A DNA stretch of 7,704 bases from Flavobacteriales bacterium. Its GTDB lineage: Bacteria; Bacteroidota; Bacteroidia; Flavobacteriales; UBA7430. The DNA lies in the NCBI GenBank assembly GCA_024959975.1, contig JANXFM010000147.1:1-7704 (forward strand), written 5' to 3'. The notes below the pieces were generated by a model. It was not told the DNA's origin. It was given only the letters and a program-made list of their open reading frames with translations, and did no database searches. The first letter of the stretch is position 1, and each line of letters opens with the position of its first letter. A program made the translations under genes and the position numbers. Of the stretch, positions 4,472-7,704 are shown piece by piece.

Positions 4472-7255
4472 ATGACAGAGTACAATTTTAGAAGCATAGA
4501 AGAGAAGTGGCGCAAGCGTTGGGCGAAGGAAAAAACGTTTAAAGTGGAAGCCAATTCTGATAAGCCTAAATATTACGTTTTAGACATGTTCCCTTATCCA
4601 TCGGGTGCCGGATTGCACGTAGGTCATCCATTGGGATACATTGCTTCAGATATTTACTCGCGTTACAAGCGTTTGAAAGGGTTTAATGTATTGCATCCAA
4701 TGGGCTACGATGCTTTTGGTTTGCCGGCTGAGCAATATGCCATTCAAACCGGACAACATCCGGCGATTACTACTGATGAAAATATTGCCCGTTATCGTGA
4801 GCAACTTGATAAGATCGGTTTTTCATTCGATTGGGGCAGGGAAGTTCGAACTTGCGAGCCAAACTATTACAAATGGACGCAGTGGATCTTCAAGCAGATA
4901 TTTAATGCCTGGTATTGTAAGGACGAAGACACGGCAAAGCCCATCGAAACTTTGGTGCAGCGTTTTGAAGCTGAAGGAAATGTTACTGTTAAAGCTGAAT
5001 GTGATGAGACAGATACTTTTACTGCAGCTGAGTGGAATGCAAAAACTACTAAAGAACAAGAAGAAATATTATTAGATTATCGTTTGGCGTTTCGTTCGGA
5101 AACCATGGTAAACTGGTGTTCTGAATTAGGAACGGTTTTGGCCAACGATGAAATAAAAGATGGTTTTTCTGAGCGTGGTGGTCACCCGGTTGTTCAGAAG
5201 AAAATGATGCAATGGTCGATGCGAATTACGGCTTATGCACAACGTTTAATCGACGGTTTGGATACGGTAGACTGGACGGATGCCATCAAAGAACAACAGA
5301 AAAACTGGATTGGTCGTTCGGAAGGTGCATCCATTCGATTTGAGTTGGAAAGCGAGGCCCTTGCTGCAGATGAAAATCTTGAAATAGAAGTGTTTACCAC
5401 GCGTCCTGATACGATTTTTGGTGTGTCTTACATGACACTTGCACCGGAGCATGAATATGTTTCTCGCATTACCACCGATGAATACAAAGAAGCCGTTCAG
5501 GAGTATCTTGATCAAACGAAAAAGCGTTCCGAACGCGATCGTATGTCGGATGTAAAAACGGTTTCCGGACAATTTACAGGAGCTTATGTAAAAATTCCGT
5601 TTACCGGAACTAAAATTCCCGTTTGGATTGGCGATTATGTATTGGCAAGCTACGGAACAGGTGCTGTAATGGCCGTTCCGGCTCACGATACTCGTGACTT
5701 TGCTTTTGCAAAGCATTTTGATTTACCCCTGATGCAAGTGATCTCCGGAGGGAATTTACCTCACGAATCGCACGATGGGAAAGTAGGGACAATTTTAAAT
5801 TCAGAGTTCTTAGATGGCTTAGAGGTACAAGAAGCGACAAAAGTAATTATTGAGAAGATTGAAGAAAAAGGAATTGGTTATGGAAAAATCCAGTACCGTA
5901 TTCGCGATGCTATCTTCTCGCGCCAAAGATATTGGGGAGAGCCTTTCCCGATTTATTTTGAAGATGGATTGCCAAAGGTGATGGACGATAAAGACCTTCC
6001 ACTGACCTTGCCGGCCGTAGAAAAATACTTACCTACTGAAGATGGTGAGCCCCCATTGGCGAGAGCTGAAAAGTGGGAGACCACCGAAGGAAATGCCATA
6101 GAAACGAATACCATGCCAGGTTGGGCGGGTTCTTCGTGGTACTTCTTACGTTACATGGATGCTACAAACGATGGAGCTTTTATTTCTAAAGAAGCAGAAT
6201 CATACTGGCGAAATGTAGATTTGTACATCGGTGGTTCCGAGCATGCTACCGGACACTTATTGTACTCGCGTTTTTGGATGAAATTCTTATTTGATATGGG
6301 CTTGGTCTCTGAGCAGGAACCATTTAAAAAGATGATCAATCAGGGAATGATCTTAGGTCGTTCGAACTTTGCCTACCGCATTAAGGACACCAACACTTTT
6401 GTTTCTTACGGACTCAAAGACCAGCATGAAACGACACCGATACATGTAGATGTAAACCTGGTAGAGAATGATGTTTTAGATGTGGAAGCTTTTAAAGCAT
6501 GGCGTTCTGATTTTGCCGATGCCGAATTCATCCTTGAGGATGGTGTTTACAAATGTGGGGCAGAGGTAGAGAAGATGTCTAAATCGAAGTACAATGTGGT
6601 TAGTCCGGACTTGATTGTTGAGAAATATGGTGCCGATACACTTCGCATGTACGAAATGTTCTTAGGACCCCTGGAGCAATTTAAGCCATGGAATACCAAT
6701 GGTATTTCCGGAGTAAATAACTTCTTGCGTAAGCTGTGGCGTTTGTTTCACGATGCAGAAGGAAATTTTGTGGTTACAGATGACGAGCCAAGTCAAGAAG
6801 CGTTGAAAACACTGCACAAAACCATTAAGAAAGTTGCTGAGGATATTGAAGCCTTTTCTTTTAACACTTCGGTAAGTACGTTTATGGTTTGTGTAAATGA
6901 GCTAACCGCTCAGAAGTGTAATAAGCGTTCTGTTTTGGAACCTTTAGTCGTATTAATATCATCTTATGCGCCACACATTGCCGAAGAACTTTGGGAGCAA
7001 TTAGGTCATAAAGATGGCGTTACTTATCAGGACTTCCCAATATTCGACGCTTCTTATTTGGTAGAGAACTCTCATATGTATCCGGTTTCTTTTAACGGGA
7101 AAATGCGTTTTAAAGTAGAATACGCTTTGGATATGGACAGAGCTGAGATTGAAAAGCAAATCCTGGCGCACGAAAAATCAATTCACTACTTGGAGGGTAA
7201 GTCACCTAAAAAGGTAATTATCGTGCCTAAGAAAATTATCAATATTGTAGTCTAA
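4472..7255 (+). CDS. leuS: Leucyl-tRNA synthetase LeuRS
   Basis: LeuRS attaches leucine to tRNA-Leu in the cytoplasm and edits mischarged tRNA. It is complete at 927 residues. Landmarks are: the class I signature HVGH (49-52) within the FPYPSGAGLHVGH context; the CP1 editing domain with TTRPDT (309-314) and the GTGAVMAVPAHDTRD box (395-409); the Rossmann-fold segment RYWGEPFPIYFEDG (486-499); YIGGSEHATGHLLYSRF (585-601); a leucine-specific insert just before the second signature (about 630-697); KMSKS (701-705); the helical anticodon-binding region (about 740-860); and a C-terminal tRNA-binding domain (about 870-927). An acidic insert at about 150-205 separates the zinc-region strands, as in other Bacteroidota LeuRS. 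The expected zinc cysteines are mostly absent: NWCSELG (214-220) and SERGGHPV (233-240) retain only C216. Start ATG 4472 matches the conserved N-terminus; AGGAA two bases upstream is too close to be a good ribosome-binding site. A terminator follows the stop. Confidence 0.98.
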   Translation: MTEYNFRSIEEKWRKRWAKEKTFKVEANSDKPKYYVLDMFPYPSGAGLHVGHPLGYIASDIYSRYKRLKGFNVLHPMGYDAFGLPAEQYAIQTGQHPAITTDENIARYREQLDKIGFSFDWGREVRTCEPNYYKWTQWIFKQIFNAWYCKDEDTAKPIETLVQRFEAEGNVTVKAECDETDTFTAAEWNAKTTKEQEEILLDYRLAFRSETMVNWCSELGTVLANDEIKDGFSERGGHPVVQKKMMQWSMRITAYAQRLIDGLDTVDWTDAIKEQQKNWIGRSEGASIRFELESEALAADENLEIEVFTTRPDTIFGVSYMTLAPEHEYVSRITTDEYKEAVQEYLDQTKKRSERDRMSDVKTVSGQFTGAYVKIPFTGTKIPVWIGDYVLASYGTGAVMAVPAHDTRDFAFAKHFDLPLMQVISGGNLPHESHDGKVGTILNSEFLDGLEVQEATKVIIEKIEEKGIGYGKIQYRIRDAIFSRQRYWGEPFPIYFEDGLPKVMDDKDLPLTLPAVEKYLPTEDGEPPLARAEKWETTEGNAIETNTMPGWAGSSWYFLRYMDATNDGAFISKEAESYWRNVDLYIGGSEHATGHLLYSRFWMKFLFDMGLVSEQEPFKKMINQGMILGRSNFAYRIKDTNTFVSYGLKDQHETTPIHVDVNLVENDVLDVEAFKAWRSDFADAEFILEDGVYKCGAEVEKMSKSKYNVVSPDLIVEKYGADTLRMYEMFLGPLEQFKPWNTNGISGVNNFLRKLWRLFHDAEGNFVVTDDEPSQEALKTLHKTIKKVAEDIEAFSFNTSVSTFMVCVNELTAQKCNKRSVLEPLVVLISSYAPHIAEELWEQLGHKDGVTYQDFPIFDASYLVENSHMYPVSFNGKMRFKVEYALDMDRAEIEKQILAHEKSIHYLEGKSPKKVIIVPKKIINIVV

Positions 7256-7290
7256 AAATCTATTAAGGTTATTTATTCTACGAATGCAGG

Positions 7291-7322
7291 AGTCCTCTCA
7301 CGATGTGGGGGGACTTTTTTTT
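7291..7322 (+). terminator. Intrinsic terminator of leuS
   Basis: A 10-bp stem pairs 7291-7300 (AGTCCTCTCA) with 7306-7315, including two G-U pairs, around the loop CGATG. It is followed at once by a run of eight T (7315-7322). It lies 35 bp after the leuS stop and reads in the + direction only, since no matching A-tract precedes the stem. It insulates leuS from the next gene. Confidence 0.9.
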
Positions 7323-7398
7323 ATTTAGGAGTCAGCGAATCATAAATACTTACAGAACATTGGCGTGTCGCTATGCGTTTCGTGTTGATGTTATCAAA

Positions 7399-7440
7399 TT
7401 TACCTGCAAATATCACATAGAAATACAATTTACATGTAAA
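7399..7440. promoter_or_regulatory. Paired operator-like sites, TTTACnTGnAAA
   Basis: TTTACATGTAAA (7429-7440) is a perfect 12-bp palindrome. TTTACCTGCAAA (7399-7410) is the same motif with two changes. Including the two A bases before each, 12 of 14 positions are shared. The sites start exactly 30 bp apart, close to three helical turns, so they would lie on nearly the same face of the DNA. They sit just upstream of a plausible -33/-7 promoter, a position suited to an activator. The regulator is not identifiable from this window. Confidence 0.5.
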
Positions 7441-7443
7441 AAA

Positions 7444-7476
7444 TTTGTTATCTCAATAATTAATTTATTAATTTCG
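7444..7476 (+). promoter_or_regulatory. Candidate promoter of the downstream gene
   Basis: TTTG (7444-7447) could serve as the -33 element and TAATTTCG (7469-7476), one mismatch from TAnnTTTG, as the -7 box. The gap of 21 bp is within the range usual for Bacteroidota. The predicted start of transcription is near 7480-7483, about 28 nt before the ATG at 7510. The surroundings are very A/T-rich. Confidence 0.45.
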
Positions 7477-7509
7477 CAATGATTAGTAATGCCAAAATAT
7501 TAAGAAATA

Positions 7510-7704
7510 ATGAATGATGCTAAATTGGATGAATGGAAATGGGAGCGAATGGCTGAAAGTAGATTTCATCTACACCAGAAAGATGGCAGCCCGTTGGCAG
7601 TGATAATTTTTGATCGCAGTCGGGATGTATGGTACCTTCGCTTACTTAAAAGATATCGTAGTTTTCCTTTGGAAACGGAGTTTGTGGACCAAGCAAAGAA
7701 ACTT
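7510..7704 (+). CDS. Unrecognised protein, N-terminal 65 residues (cut by window end)
   Basis: An open frame runs from ATG 7510 to the last base of the window without a stop (65 codons). The visible protein begins MNDAKLDEWKWERM and continues with a segment that could form two beta strands, PLAVIIFDRSRDVWYLRLL (residues 28-46), ending in charged, probably helical sequence. It is rich in Trp, Arg and Asp/Glu, with no signal peptide or membrane segment. I do not recognise the family. Support for it being real: a terminator closes the previous gene, a promoter candidate and paired operator-like sites precede the ATG, and codon use resembles the neighbouring genes. Upstream of the ATG there is A-rich sequence and no Shine-Dalgarno. 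The function is unknown, and an alternative start at codon 14 (ATG 7549) is possible but less well placed. Confidence 0.6.
   Translation, partial: MNDAKLDEWKWERMAESRFHLHQKDGSPLAVIIFDRSRDVWYLRLLKRYRSFPLETEFVDQAKKL

Noticed and set aside
5246..5716. 156-codon antisense open frame inside leuS
   Set aside because: It lies entirely within the well-conserved LeuRS editing domain on the opposite strand, has no promoter or start context, and its translation resembles no protein. It is a shadow of leuS.
1..7704. A previously undescribed multi-gene system
   Set aside because: Most of the window is recJ, dnaG and leuS, which are standard housekeeping genes. The orphan PBP2-fold protein and the unknown fragment at the right end are not adjacent and show no shared regulation, so a system cannot be supported from this sequence.

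Overview
The window looks like ordinary chromosomal housekeeping DNA from a member of the Bacteroidota. Four things point there: the LeuRS has the long insert and degraded zinc subdomain I associate with this phylum; the RecJ and DnaG sequences read as Bacteroidota-like; there are exact matches to the phylum's TAnnTTTG -7 promoter box upstream of genes; and Shine-Dalgarno sequences are absent or weak. DnaG keeps an intact CHCC zinc finger. From memory, typical Flavobacteriaceae have a degenerate one, so a lineage outside that family is more likely. This family-level placement is tentative.

Layout, left to right: (1) the 3' two thirds of recJ, a single-strand 5'-3' DNA exonuclease, on the + strand and cut by the window start. 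(2) On the - strand, converging with recJ and overlapping its end by 14 bp, a 298-aa Ca3427-type periplasmic-binding-protein-fold protein with no signal peptide. It has its own -7 box. (3) dnaG primase on the - strand, starting at a TTG codon. (4) A 408-bp divergent intergenic region packed with a tandem repeat and hairpins, followed by the leuS promoter. (5) leuS, leucyl-tRNA synthetase, complete on the + strand with a good intrinsic terminator. (6) A 254-bp intergenic region holding two near-identical 14-bp operator-like sites just upstream of a plausible promoter. (7) The first 65 codons of an unrecognised protein, cut by the window end.

The three recognised housekeeping genes serve DNA repair and recombination (recJ), replication priming (dnaG) and translation (leuS). 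They do not form one operon, since the transcription directions are +, -, -, +, +. I see no defence island, prophage, CRISPR array, RNA gene, transposase or multi-gene novel system. The items most worth a second look are the paired operator-like sites before the last gene, the orphan cytosolic PBP-fold protein, and the structured repeat block between dnaG and leuS.
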